Assembly (NCBI RefSeq): GCF_000699445.3
Contig: NC_067195.1
Coordinates: forward strand, 54,044,465-54,108,464
Length of the DNA stretch: 64,000 bases
Origin: Schistosoma haematobium
Taxonomy: Eukaryota > Platyhelminthes > Trematoda > Strigeidida > Schistosomatidae
Reading direction: 5' to 3'
Position numbers and translations under genes: made by a program. Under the pieces are notes generated by a model. That model searched no databases, had not been told where the DNA came from, and worked only from the letters and a program-made list of their open reading frames with translations. This document shows, piece after piece, positions 24,101 to 37,500 of this stretch (within the stretch, counting starts at the first letter, position 1; every line of letters starts with the position of its first letter).

Positions 24101-27100
24101 CAATCTTTTGTTCTGAGAAGTCATTTAAACTGAGATCACTGGAGAGCAAAGAGTTATATGAAATAAAAGTTACCATTAGTGATTCAAAAAATAAAAGAGG
24201 TGATCCTATCATCAGCGACTTACCTTTATTGATTGATTATTTAGTTTATCTTGTTCAAATCGATTAAGCTTGTTTGTTTGAACAAATAACAGTAAATAAC
24301 TTATCTTTGATTGAACACAACACTAGTCTAGCAATTCCAAAAATAAAATTAAGTAAGCACTAACCAATTTTGTGACACGTAAGCTCAATTTTAAATCTCA
24401 AAAGTAGTTCGAAGTTTTAATAAGGAACATTTTGAAGATACGAGTTATTACAATCATTTGACGAACTTACCTCTCTCATATTGAGGTGAAAAATAATCAG
24501 GTTTATTGGGCTTGTTGACGCCGTCCAGTATCGTTAATCTCCTATCTTTTTCCACTTTCAAGGCCTCTTCAAGTGTATTTTCAAGAGCAGCCATAAGAGC
24601 TAGGTTACGACCTCCTGTATGCTCATAGACTCCACGTAGAGTTCTGTGTGGATATAAATAAATTATTTTGTGTACTGTTTTGTTTCAGCTTAGAAAAGAT
24701 GCAACATTTTACATTTTATTACGATGACAATGATCATAAGGTATTTGGACATATTCAATTACTAATTTGAAAACCAGAATATTAACCTGAAATGATAACC
24801 TATAGACTAAATGTTAATAGCTTGTTTCTTTGACTTCTCTCACAATTCTAATTTCACAGTTAGATGTTTATTTATCATCTATGTATTCACAACAATCCAA
24901 AGTTATTGAGTGCTTTTCTCAGCAAGAAAATTAAGTTGGGGATAGAAAATGTAGATTTAAAACTTCAATAGTTACCTGGAACACTGTAAACTATTAAAAC
25001 CAATATATAACTAAACCAGAGCCTTGAACTTATTTTCAGGATTATTATAAACTTCCCAGAAATTCATTTTCATTAGGCCTTGATTATCCTAATAGAATTT
25101 CAGAACGTAAAGCAAATTACTAGATAAAAAGAGCAATTCTTCCAGTAAATGTCCACTAGTTATCTACTGTAAGTAGATTCATTTTCATAGAAATATCTGT
25201 AAGTCTGCAGAACGACTATAAGCAAGATGATGTGGTGTATTATATTATTGTTTGAAATTATTCATGTCTCTGAATACTTCTCCGTAATTATCAGAAGATA
25301 AATAGTCATTCTAAGATGGCTGGATTTGTTGACAGGTAGTATAGACAGATGCAAATAAAGTGATGTTTGAGTGATAGATGCAAGTTAGTTTGAAGCTGAA
25401 ATATTGATTCATTTTCTGCAAAACTTAGATATTTATTTCCTGCGATATTTCACAGTAAATATTTTTCTTTGATGCGCGCCACATTAACTCTCCATTTCAT
25501 AAGCAAGTTTAAACATATAGTCAGGGGGGTTACAATTCTTTAGATTAACAAAAGTTGTGTGATTGTGGCAAAAAATGAAATGTTTAGGCATACAAAACCA
25601 CTGAATCTTATGGCTAGTTTTTCGGTAGTTCAACTTAGCCGAAACAAATTTGGAGTTATGTTGCATAAAATATAGTTATTTGAATTTCCATAACTAAGAT
25701 CTCACTCGTCCTGTTTCCAGAAATTTGTTTGAGGAGAAATCGTGAAACTTTTCTACTGAATCACCTTATAAGACAGCAATAGGTCACAGTTGTTTTATAT
25801 TAATAACAAAAATTGTGGTTCCACTCGTTTACGATCTATTATAGTATTTAAGAGGAAAGTAAGGCATATTTTCATAATTTTCACAACTCATGTAAAATGC
25901 TAGTGCTCTTTGTTAGTTGTTTAGGAAAAGACAGAGGATTTTTACCGGCAACAACATACTTTAGTTTATGGACAGTAGAAATCGCTAACAAGATGTCTGT
26001 TCTAACTTCTAGATCCAAGGATATTTATCTTGAAGACTGGCCATTGTTAAATATGTTTAGCAACATACAGAATAAATGGAGGAATATGTTTATGTTTGAG
26101 ACAGATATATGCCCATGTAAATACAAAGAAACTCCCAGAAGTTTGTCGGCACTTTCTGGTACGACGAGAGACGTCTCAAATGACATAATGTGCTGTCTTA
26201 AAAATCAATAGATCCAAAAGTTAACAATTTCCACTCATGTGGCCTCCTAGTGGGACGTTGGCCAAACTCAAGTTATTCGAAATTATCTTGAAAGTACAAA
26301 AGAGGGTGGTCAATGACTGAATCAAACAAGCAAGGTGAAAATAATAAATATGGCAAGACTCCGCAAAATTAGAACACGAAGAGCTAAATGATCGCAAAGA
26401 AATCTCATATTTTGATCATTCACAAGAAACGGAAAGCAATAACTCATAAGATAGCTTAGATACAATATAAAGGTAGTATCAGCGATTCATGACACGAGAA
26501 GTACTATGGTATTAGACATCACAGCAATGTCATCCATTTGTTGGGTTTCGGTTCAACGTTTCACTGACAATCTTGTTTTTCATTTATTATAAATGAAATT
26601 GGCCTAGGCTATAATTTTACGATACTTGAGAAATATTGGAGTAAGATAAATTAATGCAGAATAATCATCGTAAGGCTTGCTATCATCTGTGTATAAACTG
26701 CACATTTATAATATGTCATAAGTAAGAAGGTATACTAGTTAGACATTAGGCAAGTTAAGAAAAAAACACTGGTTTCAGTGACCAATTGATCATTCACTCA
26801 TGAAAAGTAGCTTTTAGTCCTGGGATAATTCTTCTGTCGTAGCCTCTTTACTACAGCCTAATATGATCATAACTCTGCATATCGTAGAATAGTTATTGTT
26901 TCGTCTGCCAACTTCATGGTATGAAGGATATCCTTTGAAAAACTAAATATATCCCAGAACGGACGTGAAGTGAAGTACTTAATTTGGTTGTGTGACGGTC
27001 ACTTTTATTTGTATTACTTCAAGGCAAGTGAGTTTGTAAAGGCGATACTATCTCGAGTTTAGAAAGATGATTATTCTCTACATGCAAGCTAACCATACCA

Positions 27101-28498
27101 CTGTCCGGGAAAAGAATGTTGTGAACAGTTTGAGATCAACTAACATTTTGTATGCAAAGCACACCAAACTGATTTTAATACACTTCTTTTGTGAGGAACA
27201 GATTTCGTGTAACATAAATTCACTGATATATTGTGAAATATTATGAGCCACTTAGTCCACCACGTAAAGTATGCAAAGCGGAGCAACGTAAACTTTAGTT
27301 CAGAATACTTTGTATATGAGACACCAGTTGAGAAGATAATGGAACCACCCTCAATTTAATGTAATATATAATTCCAACTTCTCGACTAATAATATGAGTA
27401 AGATTATAACAGTGATTACCCACTAGTAATAACGACATACCTAATACAGTGACTTACCTTAACTCAATTACCAATTCACTATCAAGTGGATAGTTTTTCC
27501 GGTAAAATTCACTTTAAGTAGAAATAAAGTGATTAGAAAACTCTTACTGTAAATGTAAAAATGATTCCTGAAATCTCCTCCTTTCTATCAAATCCATGGC
27601 AGTATAAGTATAATTTCTATTGGATTCTCTAAATTGTAGTTATGGAAAAACAGAAACGTACTCTTCAGGGGGGTATTTCGGTACTGGGTGATATCTAGAT
27701 GGCATATCAATATTTGTTGGAGGGTCAAGAAAACGTGTGCGGTGCTGCGAAGGTCTGTTAGGTTTGCGTATAACTTCATCTGAATCTGAAAGACGATTAG
27801 CGCCTGTGAATTATTTGTTTTGGCAAAGGAATATATCTTTACTCTCACAGCAGTTGTTCACTGCAGCAAACTGTACACAACGCGATTTCGGAACATTTGG
27901 TGAAGATAATTGTTCACAGTTCAACGAGCTAACTGCATTGTGGCTCTCATAAGCGTCACTATTTTCATTAGATCTAAGCTCTGCGCTATATTCTAAACTT
28001 TTGCTTTTTCTGGGTTTTGCGAAAACAATGCTTTCTGTTCGGTATTTCCTCACTAGTTTTCTCAGTCTTTCCAGTTCTACTTCCAGGGCTAAAATTGTAG
28101 ATGCAAAAGCACAAATACAAACCTGATTTAATATCATCCATTTCTATCTTAGTTAAGATTATTATGGATGTTCGCAAAGTACATTTTCTCTCATTTTAAA
28201 AGTCCTTCAGAGGCAGATGTAACGGTGACTGATGTGTTTAGAAAACTAAAACAAAATGTTCACCAGACTACAAAGACTGTTACTTGAGAGTGACCCATGC
28301 AGTCTGTGCAGCACAAAACGTGAAATCACTATATATACATAAGATTATGAAAAATCTTTTTGGCAAGCACATAAATAAGTGTGATCATATATGAAAGCGA
28401 TCTATTGTTCACCATCTTTCCAAGTTCATTTTTTCGGATATAACTCAATACAAGTGTGAGACCATCCAAGACAGCAGTTCTATCTTCTTCACTTAATG
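21120..28498 (-). CDS. Unrecognised coiled-coil protein, multi-exon gene
   Basis: Six exons join in phase on the - strand: 28413-28498, 28123-28147 (25 nt), 27843-28088, 27662-27803, 24471-24643 and 21120-21247 with the TAA. Each is bounded by GT/AG. Introns of 34 nt (28089-28122) and 39 nt (27804-27842) separate the early exons, as is common at the 5' ends of schistosome genes; later ones exceed 3 kb. If translation starts at the Met in the microexon (MDDIKS), the protein is 235 residues. It begins with a charged helix (ALEVELERLRKLVRKYRTE), has a Ser/Asn-rich low-complexity middle, a Pro-rich segment (DPPTNIDMPSRYHPVPKYPP), then a helical C-terminus (GGRNLALMAALENTLEEALK, ANREFRLIQSELERLKALQA) ending RRNQQE. 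No signal peptide or membrane segment is visible. I recognise no family. The 28413 exon (LSEEDRTAVLDGLTLVLSYI) needs an upstream exon ending in phase 1. Confidence 0.75.
21355..21444 (-). mobile_element. SINE fragment, inverted partner
   Basis: The reverse complement reads CTGGGTTTGAATCCTGC, then GAATGCGCACTGCTGAGGAG and ATGAAACGACC, the middle of the tRNA-derived SINE. It lies head to head with the copy at 21446. Confidence 0.8.
21446..21650 (+). mobile_element. tRNA-derived SINE with decayed hammerhead
   Basis: Lead GTTAGACATTAACACC, a box A-like GGCTAAGTGGTCTAGAGGTT and a box B-like GGGTTCGAATCCC indicate a tRNA-derived Pol III promoter. The hammerhead region keeps CTGAGGA and GAAA, but stem II is ruined (ATTTCC against TAGAAT). 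It lies in the last intron of the coiled-coil gene. Confidence 0.85.
22140..22170. repeat. (ATT)n microsatellite
   Basis: About nine to ten ATT units in a row. Confidence 0.9.
22735..23248 (+). mobile_element. Solo LTR (family A), 514 bp, with 5-bp duplication GAAAC
   Basis: The element starts TGTTATGTCCCGATA and ends TTATAACA, so it has the TG...CA form with short inverted ends. GAAAC precedes it (22730-22734) and follows it (23249-23253). Inside are a TATA box (GTATATAAACC near 23022) and AATAAA near 23047, as in an LTR with its own promoter and poly(A) signal. No internal retrotransposon genes adjoin it, so it is a recombined solo LTR. A second copy is at 46022-46449. Confidence 0.88.
23995..24110 (-). 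other. Possible alternative last exon of the coiled-coil gene
   Basis: After the acceptor GACTTCTCAG, a frame joined in phase to the 24471-24643 exon would read EQKIECEQQFRRSFSKEK and on to YQD and TAA. The start is charged and helix-like, as in the normal C-terminus. It would replace the last exon at 21120-21247. Only phase and composition support it. Confidence 0.3.
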
Positions 28499-28894
28499 CT
28501 ATGATTGTTTGAAAAATAAGAAACAATAGTCACTTTGCCATACCTGTTAAATTTCGTGATCCCTGATGTAATTAGATTTTATGACAATAAGCCAAATCCT
28601 CCCCAAAATTTATATCCATACGACTTGCATACGCTTGGCATATATTTTACTCAGAGTTAAATGAAAGAAAAAAGCCCCATGCGGTTGGTGCTTCGTTGTG
28701 TAGTCGGTAAAATGTGTTTAAACTAAAGACACCAAACTGAGTTATAGATCACCTTGAGGAACTCATTTTCAAGTAGGTAGTTAACATCTGTTATATATCT
28801 CACAGAAATATGTACAGAACAAAGCAAAAACAAGTGTCAGATGATTTTCACGATGTACAAATGTACAGGAGTGTAGTGATATAGTGATAATTAC

Positions 28895-29037
28895 TTAAAA
28901 TTAGTTGTCTTTCGAGCATCTCTGCCGTAATAGGGATTTCTAGCTAGCGAAGCTAGGTCAAGCATTTTCCCCTGACTACGACCCGATTCAAGACGTTCCT
29001 CTCGCTCCAGACTACCAATTTGAAGATCATGGGTTTT
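28895..29037 (-). other. Possible further upstream exon of the coiled-coil gene
   Basis: An open frame between the acceptor GAGATGTAG and the donor AAGTAATT reads through SLEREERLESGRSQGKML and LARNPYYGRDARK. The composition suits a coding exon. It ends in phase 2 while the exon at 28413 needs phase 1, so an unseen exon, a different acceptor or a separate gene must be assumed. Confidence 0.35.
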
Positions 29038-32000
29038 CTACATCTCCCTGAAATCATATGTACATTACCTTCCAGAGATCATCACTTTCTTACTAGTTTG
29101 CTTTCGGAACAAGCTATATAAAGATACCTATTTACCAGTTGAAACAGATGGCCTAGACATGACTGATAAACAAATCACAAAAGATGGGTTCTATGAAGCT
29201 TTTACCGCCTAGCAATACTAAAATAACAGAATTGCACTGTGCATAATTTATTACAACAGCCGTAAATCACAATATTCACTTAAAATTTTCATTAATGTAC
29301 AAAAATGTTCTACAGTCAATCGTATTTATTAAACTGCTCTCGCTCTACCAAATATCCCTTCGTAATATAATAAGTCACACGAAATGATCAACGATAACAA
29401 AGAGAGCTTAATGGAATATAACCAACGAAAATGGATGAATGAATGTCATGACTTTTCAATGTCACAATAAGAATCAACAGTGTTAACATGACAGGTTCGT
29501 TAACATCAGCGACACTCGGTTTCGTTGAGCGTAGTGTACTTCAAATGACCAAATTGCGTTCAGGTAAAAAAACTCCATCCCTCGTCTCTCAGGTTGTCAA
29601 TCTTTGTAGTCCTGACAAACCCACAGTGACTGAAACCTGTGCCATTATTGAGAGCTTGTGATGTACTACCTGAACCAGAAGTACATCTGGAAATTTTTGG
29701 AGCTCACTAGAGTGGAATACTATTTATAAACATAAAGTACTTTCGCACATTCAGGGTTGTGAGTTTGTTTCCAACCTACGAAGTGCACCGCACTTACGTT
29801 AACAGGAGCTAAGACTGCCAAGATGCATTCGAAGTCTTATTCTTTAGTAAATTTTGTAACTTTGGGGTCCTAATTTATTTCCACTTACAGTGTTTACAAC
29901 CAACAGGTTTACTTTGGTAAAAAAAGTAGAAGGCTTTGGGATGAACTTCGGAAGTATCGGTGCTTTTTTGTTTTATTATGAAATTTTGTAGCGTCTGTAA
30001 TTCGCTCTTTAGTACTCATGGCTCATGTTAGCTTGGTTACCGATAGGGCCACGAAATGCAAATAAGGCGAGAAGCCATCAGTACTACAGAGCGTGATGCC
30101 TAGGTCCTTTTCAGTAGTGGAAAGTGTGTTTCTCTAATCTCCTGAGAATTACGTAATGCATGTAGTACCATTGTTGTTCGCCATAAACATTCTGTTGCGA
30201 TGAAAGCGGTTCCGGATAGTTCAACCTGGTGGTTTATATAAGTCTTCTTGAAGTGCTAATATATCTGGGCCAGAAATTTCTACCAAGATATTGGGGTCAT
30301 CCAAATAAAGATCAAAAGTCCAGGGGAATGTCATTAATAAGGGATGGGAATATCAATGGTCCAACGACTGAGTTTTGTGACATTCAACTCGTAATGGGGA
30401 ACCAGTTTGACAGAGTGGTACAAGACTCCACAATTTCTAGGAAAATCTCAAGTAATCGATTCGTTGGGCCAATAACTTCTTAGAGGATGAATCATAAAAG
30501 ACAAGACATGTGATCATCGTTTGTAGATAACTCCAGAAATTCTATTCCGTATTTTGGAACCAGCACGTAAATTCATTTCACTATGAAAAATTGATATTTT
30601 AAGGTTGTCACATGTTGAATGGTGCAAGTTGACAACCACAACTTAGTGGAGATGTATGACGGATAGATGTCAATCTGCCGCAGAAGTTTGCATGTAACGA
30701 ATTCCGTTCGTTAGCTAATCACAGTTCCGTTATGGATAGTCATTTTTGTTTTAAAGGAGAGTGCGAAGCAATATATTGAGAAGTAATAAAAACTCCTTTA
30801 TTTTAATAAACATTAAAGATGTCTTATTTAGCAGATCATTGTATTGTACTTTGCTGAACATTATGCAGTCATGCTTGGACGTTTTAAATTATTCAGTGAC
30901 CCCAGTCAAACATTTCTTTGTTCATGTTGTTATTGACGGGCGGACAAGTCTAGTCGTCTAAGAACTTTATCTATCTCTAGCAACCGCAAGGAAACGCGGT
31001 TGTTGTTCCTGACATGATCTTTGTATCGGGAGTTGAAAATAGTTTACTTTCATTACATAAAACCACACAACGTTTGACTTTAGATTTATTGTCTGGCTAA
31101 AATATATGCGAGTTTTCAAGTTATCTACTGACAACAGACTTCAGCACCCAGTTTGTAATAAATTATAAAAGTTGGGAAGTGTTATACCCACGTAGCGTAT
31201 TACTTATTCTGGTGACAAGAAGTCGCTAGGATTTCCACAACGCAAAGTAAGAACAGCAAGGCTGATACAAGTGTATATTTACCCATTATGAGAACACAAA
31301 GAGGGCTCTAATTGAAAATGCATTCATTTGTATCTTGATTTGTACACTTATATGATCATTAATTAAGAAAATGTCATCACATGAGATTATAGCAAAATCA
31401 CGCGCTACATTTCATTCTGAACATATTTCACGTGAGTTTAATACAGGAATATCATATCCTGGAAACATCACACTGAAGTAAATCAACGTTATCCTGAATT
31501 AAATAGTACACCAAAAGTAAAACGAATATTACTCTAAGTACTCATCCTATGGAATTAAATTAAGAGTAATGTTGAACCAGAATCTCAATAAGTTAAGAAT
31601 GTAATTTAGTCTTTTCATCCCGTCTTATCAGGAAGTGACATCTATTTGAAACCGGTGATGTGATATGTTTCTGTACATTTTGAGCAAACTGATATGCGTA
31701 TGCGAATTACATTATGCAACACACTTGTCAGTCAGAGATATGAAAATAGAACGTTCGTCTTGTACAATTAAGGTAACAAAATACTTAAATCGGTTTACAT
31801 GTACACACCGATATTTCCTAAAACGAGTCTTCGGAAAAAATATGTATGCAGAAACTGGGTGTTTGACTATCTGGTTTCTGTAAGATAAAACATAGAAACA
31901 TTGAACAGGTAATGGCTTGTTGAAGTATAAAACTAATTTCTTTCCTTTTTTCATTGTCCTACCTAAATATTCGCCTGTTTAATACTTTGTAGTTTTGCAA

Positions 32001-34553
32001 ACTCTATTGTTGATCCAAAATTTGTAGATTTTTGCCCCTTGTGTGATAAAAAATACGTTGGTTTTCTATGTGATAGTTATATTTCGTCACACAGATAAAG
32101 TCTTTTGAATATAAAATATAGTAAAACATAAGGGTGAATAGTACCTTTTTCAATTAGATATTCAAAAAACGTAACTCTGATATCCAGGAATTTTAGTATC
32201 GTTATGTAAAAATATTAAATGAGACAGGGTAGTTAATGTGTCACTGATCCCGAAGAAGTAGATTATGCAATTAAACATATTGGTAAAAAGTACAAATTGA
32301 TAGTAAGAATGCAGATGTACTAGTAGTGATAAGGAAATTGAGAAAATAAAGGTTCTAATCAATACTTCAACATGCAGAGTAGGTCAAATTATGATAAATA
32401 GACAACAAATTACTAATCAATGAATATCATTAAATTTCCACAATATGAAATGCAAAAATATTTAAATAGTAAAGAAAATAAACGATAGGGTGTAAAGAAC
32501 GGTAAACAAATACCTTTATTAATTTTCATATAAAAATGCCTTGACAAGTATATGTGTGACCAAATTGTTCGAAATGTATAGCGCAAATACATCACATTTT
32601 TCAGATCAACTCCGTCTTCTCATTGTTCTATCGAAATTTATAAAAGGGACTAATTGCTTTAAACAAATACAGGCTGTGAACAGTTAGTAAAATCATTTGG
32701 AACTGCACTGAAACAACAAGAAGCAAACGAAAGGTAATAGACTGGCTTATACAAGTTCGTCACCAAGATATTGGATACTAGAAGTTATTTTCGGCCAAGG
32801 AAAAAAAGGTTGTGTCGAATTTTTCAGGAACGCAAATAAGGCTTTTCTAGAGCTTAACAGCTAACGCTTACTTGTGATTATTCGGTTATTGACGGATTTT
32901 CAAGAACAGTAGAAGTTGCTGTGATGATTAGAAGTATTTGAATCAGTGTACTAACTAGGAATTCCCGAAACAGTGCAATTTAAGCCAGACAGAACAAGAT
33001 GAATACAAATGAAAGTATTGTATTTGGAAATCGTAATAAGCGGGTAATCAAGTACAAAAGAATAATTAGTTCTTACAAATACCACAGCTACTCAATCCAA
33101 ATAACGAAACGAATGAAGATTGTCATGGAAACATTGGTAGTGACCAAAATGACCAATTGAAACTAAATAATTGTTCCACCGGATTACGATGGGGTTTTAT
33201 ACAAATATGTTAAACCCACACACCTGTAAACACATTTGGAGAACTCAATCTGACAGATCATGTTACTGTCGAATGCATTAATTCAGTACTCATTTTAATT
33301 TGTGCTCAATCGTGTGATTATTTATTACTATTATACATGTCCGTTAATTCAATTCTTCAAACATACATTTAGGAATGTTCCCAGTCGAGTGCTTATATAA
33401 TCACTTCTTCTCTGGCTATCAAGTCAAAGATGACAAACATGACTGAGATTTTTATATTTACTAATATAAGGAAACCTGTCACTATTTGCAGTTAAGCCCT
33501 GCACAAAGGCGATGATCAGCCGTGACAATATTCTGGATGCTGAGTCAACGGGATTGACTACGTTAATCACCAATATTCTTTGCTTACATTTTGTTTGTGG
33601 CAAATATTCAATATGAAATCATTTTTTGAATGTATCATACACAAAACTTGTTCACCTACTTAGAAAGCTATCTTTTAGCTTGACTGGATTTTTGGATCAC
33701 CCTACTACTTTTCTAAACTTGCATGTTCTGCAGTTTCGTTACGACAGTTACTAAATTCAGATATAATAAAATACTTACCGACCTCACGACCTCTTCAGTT
33801 AAATTTAAGGAGAAAACTAAACAGCTTAGGAAGTTATATTGTCGACTATTGAGAAAAGTACTAACACCTTATAATGACTAATAATTTAAAAGAGTTGACG
33901 GTACACGTGTGCGTTGGGAAGGACCATTAATTATTCGATGTAATTCTTTTATTTTAGCATATACACTGCAGCACTCAGCTTAATAATAAGTTTTTAACCA
34001 CCTAACGTGCTCGGTAATTGCTCTACGATATGGAGCATCAGATCATACTTAGTTATTTTGTAATAAGTACAGGTTTATAGCATAAGGATATAACTCAGAT
34101 AAATGTAGTCAGTAATCCTTTAAAATCCAACCCATAAAAATACTCATTTCTGCAGTGATTGGATGTTTTGTTGTCCAAACTAGTCTTTGAAGGAATTCAA
34201 TACTTTTAGGCCTTTTTCAAAATAAAAAAACTGAATTAATAAATATTTACTAAGTTAATGACTGAGTGAAGATGGAAAATCAGAAATGCATAACTTCGTT
34301 TAAAAAGAAGAAATAATTGAGTATAGTAGATTTAAAACAAATTTTCTACTTCAGGTGATCAATATGATAGAACATGAAGGATAAAAGGAATCCGTAACGC
34401 GAACACTGTTTAACCTTAAAATTAGGCCATTAAATACTGAACGATTGATATTAAGGTAAACGATTACGAACTAAAAATAACGAGACGTAACGAGGTGAAA
34501 AAAATCAGATGGTCTCAATGAGAAGGTTAAGTGGGGAGGTTCCACCCAAAGTG
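29038..34553. other. Gene-poor stretch between the two - strand genes
   Basis: I found no gene I can support. A 57-codon + strand frame with unusually even base use lies at 29488-29661, and a GC-rich hairpin (CAACCGC against GCGGTTG) lies near 30980-31000. The frames at 25897-26211 and 30229-30483 match nothing I know. Confidence 0.45.
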
Positions 34554-37500
34554 TTATATTGTTTTGGAGTATCCCATCATACACTGCTTTGCAACAGCTT
34601 GATTTCGTATATCGTAGGCTTCTTGATGCATTGCTATAATTTCGTTGACTGTATGCGAACGCCCTCTAGGGAACAATAAGTACACTCCTGCAACAATGAC
34701 TACAATGGAGTAGAACCAACAAAACAAACGATCAATCGTCATTAGAACTAACCGCCATTCGCGATCACGCTGAGCTATTTCATCTTTTTTAGCTATTTTC
34801 AGCATCAATTGTTTTAATGCATTACATAAGTCACCCAAATTGAACCCAAGTTGAATTGTAGATCTTCTTGATTGTTGTTTAGATTGTAGGAATTTTTTAA
34901 GCAACTTATCATGTATCTTAACTGATCCAGACTTATTTGGCTGATTCGTAGCATAATCGCCCCATGGAATACTTTTTTGTTGTAAATAGTTTTGGTTCGG
35001 ATAGTGATGACTTGGAAACTGGCAGCCATTCACACCAGTGGAATAAGATATTTGTGAACCATCTGATAGCATTGAAAGTTGTTGCTTTTGTAGAACAGAT
35101 AATTCGTTAGGATTTAAAAGATACTCTTCGGTAGATGAAATCTTATTGTAATCCCATTGTGTTTCTACACCAGCAGAATGGATCAAATTTGACTGCGGAT
35201 TAGATGGTGGTAATTGTTGATTCGATGACCACGTATCAAGTAGATTTTCCGATTTTATACTTTGTTTCATCTTGGCATTTTTAATTTGTGCTTCAACAAC
35301 ACTCAGTTTTTGATTGGTATCTGCCACTACAGGTGGTTCCAATTTCGAAACATGTAACAATGTAGCAAAAAATCTAACCACCTAGGAAGAAGGATACAGA
35401 CACAGAAATAAAAGACAACAAACCGTATAAATATAGAGGAATATGACAATATTTTGTTGAACTTGATTAATCTTAAAGAAATCTTGTGTTTATTACGGTC
35501 TAATGAGTGTATAGGTTGATTGCAATAAGAATTTACTGACGAAATGCAAAGGAACTTTAATATAGGCAACAGTTCTTTATCGTTCACGGTCGGTTTCTCA
35601 GCCTAAAATTAAAATATTCCCGGTATAGAATTTTATTCATTTGATTACAGATTAGTTTCATTATACTTTACTAATGTCATGTGTAGTACTGATGTCGACA
35701 GATGTAAGTAGTATGTATCATCAATAGAAAGTGAAATGTCTGGCTCCACAATCGTAATGCTTCAAACATAGCAAGAACGTTAAGAAGATAGAAGGAAAGA
35801 GAACGAGAACATAGCATGATTAGTATGGAAATGAAAAAACAATGAAGTCGGAGATGATTGATTTTCATTTTGCAGAAGGAACAGTCAAGTTTGAGACAAT
35901 CATAAACATTGTGCAAATGAAGTATTTACTATATGGTTCTCAGATTTTACTAAGACATTCTGTAATTTTTTATTCAAATACATTGATTTGTCCCCACATG
36001 TGTTCTCATTCACTACACTAGTACGGTAGTCGTTCATTAGCAATTACTGATAGTTCATACACTGTTTCGGTGCACATTAGTAAGTGAGTCAAAAAAATGA
36101 GGTTGATAGATAACAATCTGATGATTACTTACAAAACTATTCAAACATCTGTACTATACAGTAGTGTTTTCTATCTACCTTTATGTGACTCAGCTTTGAA
36201 CATATAGGAAAGCAATCAGTTCAAATTATTTTGGACTCCAAAAATAATCACGACGAAACAATTTACCATCCCTGGTGTATTTTTGAATTCCAATAATGTA
36301 AATTACACTTCAAGATGTTACATAAACGTTTTATACCACTCTTGAGAGTTTTGGGTAATATGTGAATAAATACTTAGGAACCAAGTGACAATCGGGACCT
36401 ACTGAACTTCTCTCACTATAGCAGTGTATGAAACAGGTTCGAATATATTAAATAACATCGATTTCGACATAATTCCGAAGAAATCTTAGCAATATTCACT
36501 AATCAGAATGGAAACTTTATCTATAATTTTATACTTATTACTTACAAGCATTTAACACTCAGTAAATTGCACTGAAATTTCAAGTCGATTAGCCTAGTGG
36601 CTACATTTTAGCTTGATCGATAGGACTCTATTTAGAATAAAGGTCGCATAAAACAATATTTCATACTATCCAGTAATCAGGAATTCTTTAAATACATTTC
36701 TGTTTATGAAAATATCATATTTTTGTCAGTCCTAAATAAACCTTTAATGTTCCACTAGACAAATAATTCTGTTTCCAGTCATCTTGTAATATATTTTGTA
36801 AATTTACCATACAAATTGTTTCTTAACAATAATTATTAAGCCAACACACAAAGAATAGAAAACATGAGTTTTCAAAAAATATCACTTACCTTTATAAGCC
36901 ATGGTGGTACGTGTTTTGATTTTACTCGTTGAAAGTGTAAATGTACAACAATTGTCGAAGCAAATGTTGACAAACTAAGTAATGTCATATTTAAACAATA
37001 AAAGTAACCTAAAAATGTAAAATAAAAACCAAAATAAGAATGATAACTGTGTAAATTTATCATCAATACATTCATATTTCATGGCCAACTATCTCTATAT
37101 TTGAGTGAATTCAATCATGGCCTAATATTGATCAGTTCATGAACATAATTAAACTCAACAATCTTCATAGTGGTCATCATCATTTCATCTCTGGAAACTA
37201 GATTCGAGAGGTCATTCTAGGAGTTTCAGTGAGAATCCATGACCAATGAAGTTCAGTTGTGGCCGATGTGAGACATTTACTCGTTAAAGATGGTCGCATT
37301 AAACGGCTAATTAACTGAAGTTAGACATTAACACAGTCGGATGCCGGCCCATAGGTCTAGAGGTTAAGAATTCGCGCTCAAGACTGATGGGCTTAGATTT
37401 GAGTCCTGCGTGTAAGATTGTTGATGCACACTCCTAAGGAGTCCTATAATAAAACGAAAAGACCATCCAGTGCTCTCAGGTTTTCAGTGGTGGTTCATAA

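Noticed and set aside
25897..26211. 104-codon + strand open frame
   Set aside because: It lies in a large intron of the - strand coiled-coil gene, matches no family I know and has no splice or promoter support. Chance frames of this length are expected in 64 kb.
30229..30483. 84-codon + strand open frame
   Set aside because: Composition hints at an old mobile element, but no motif could be read with confidence.
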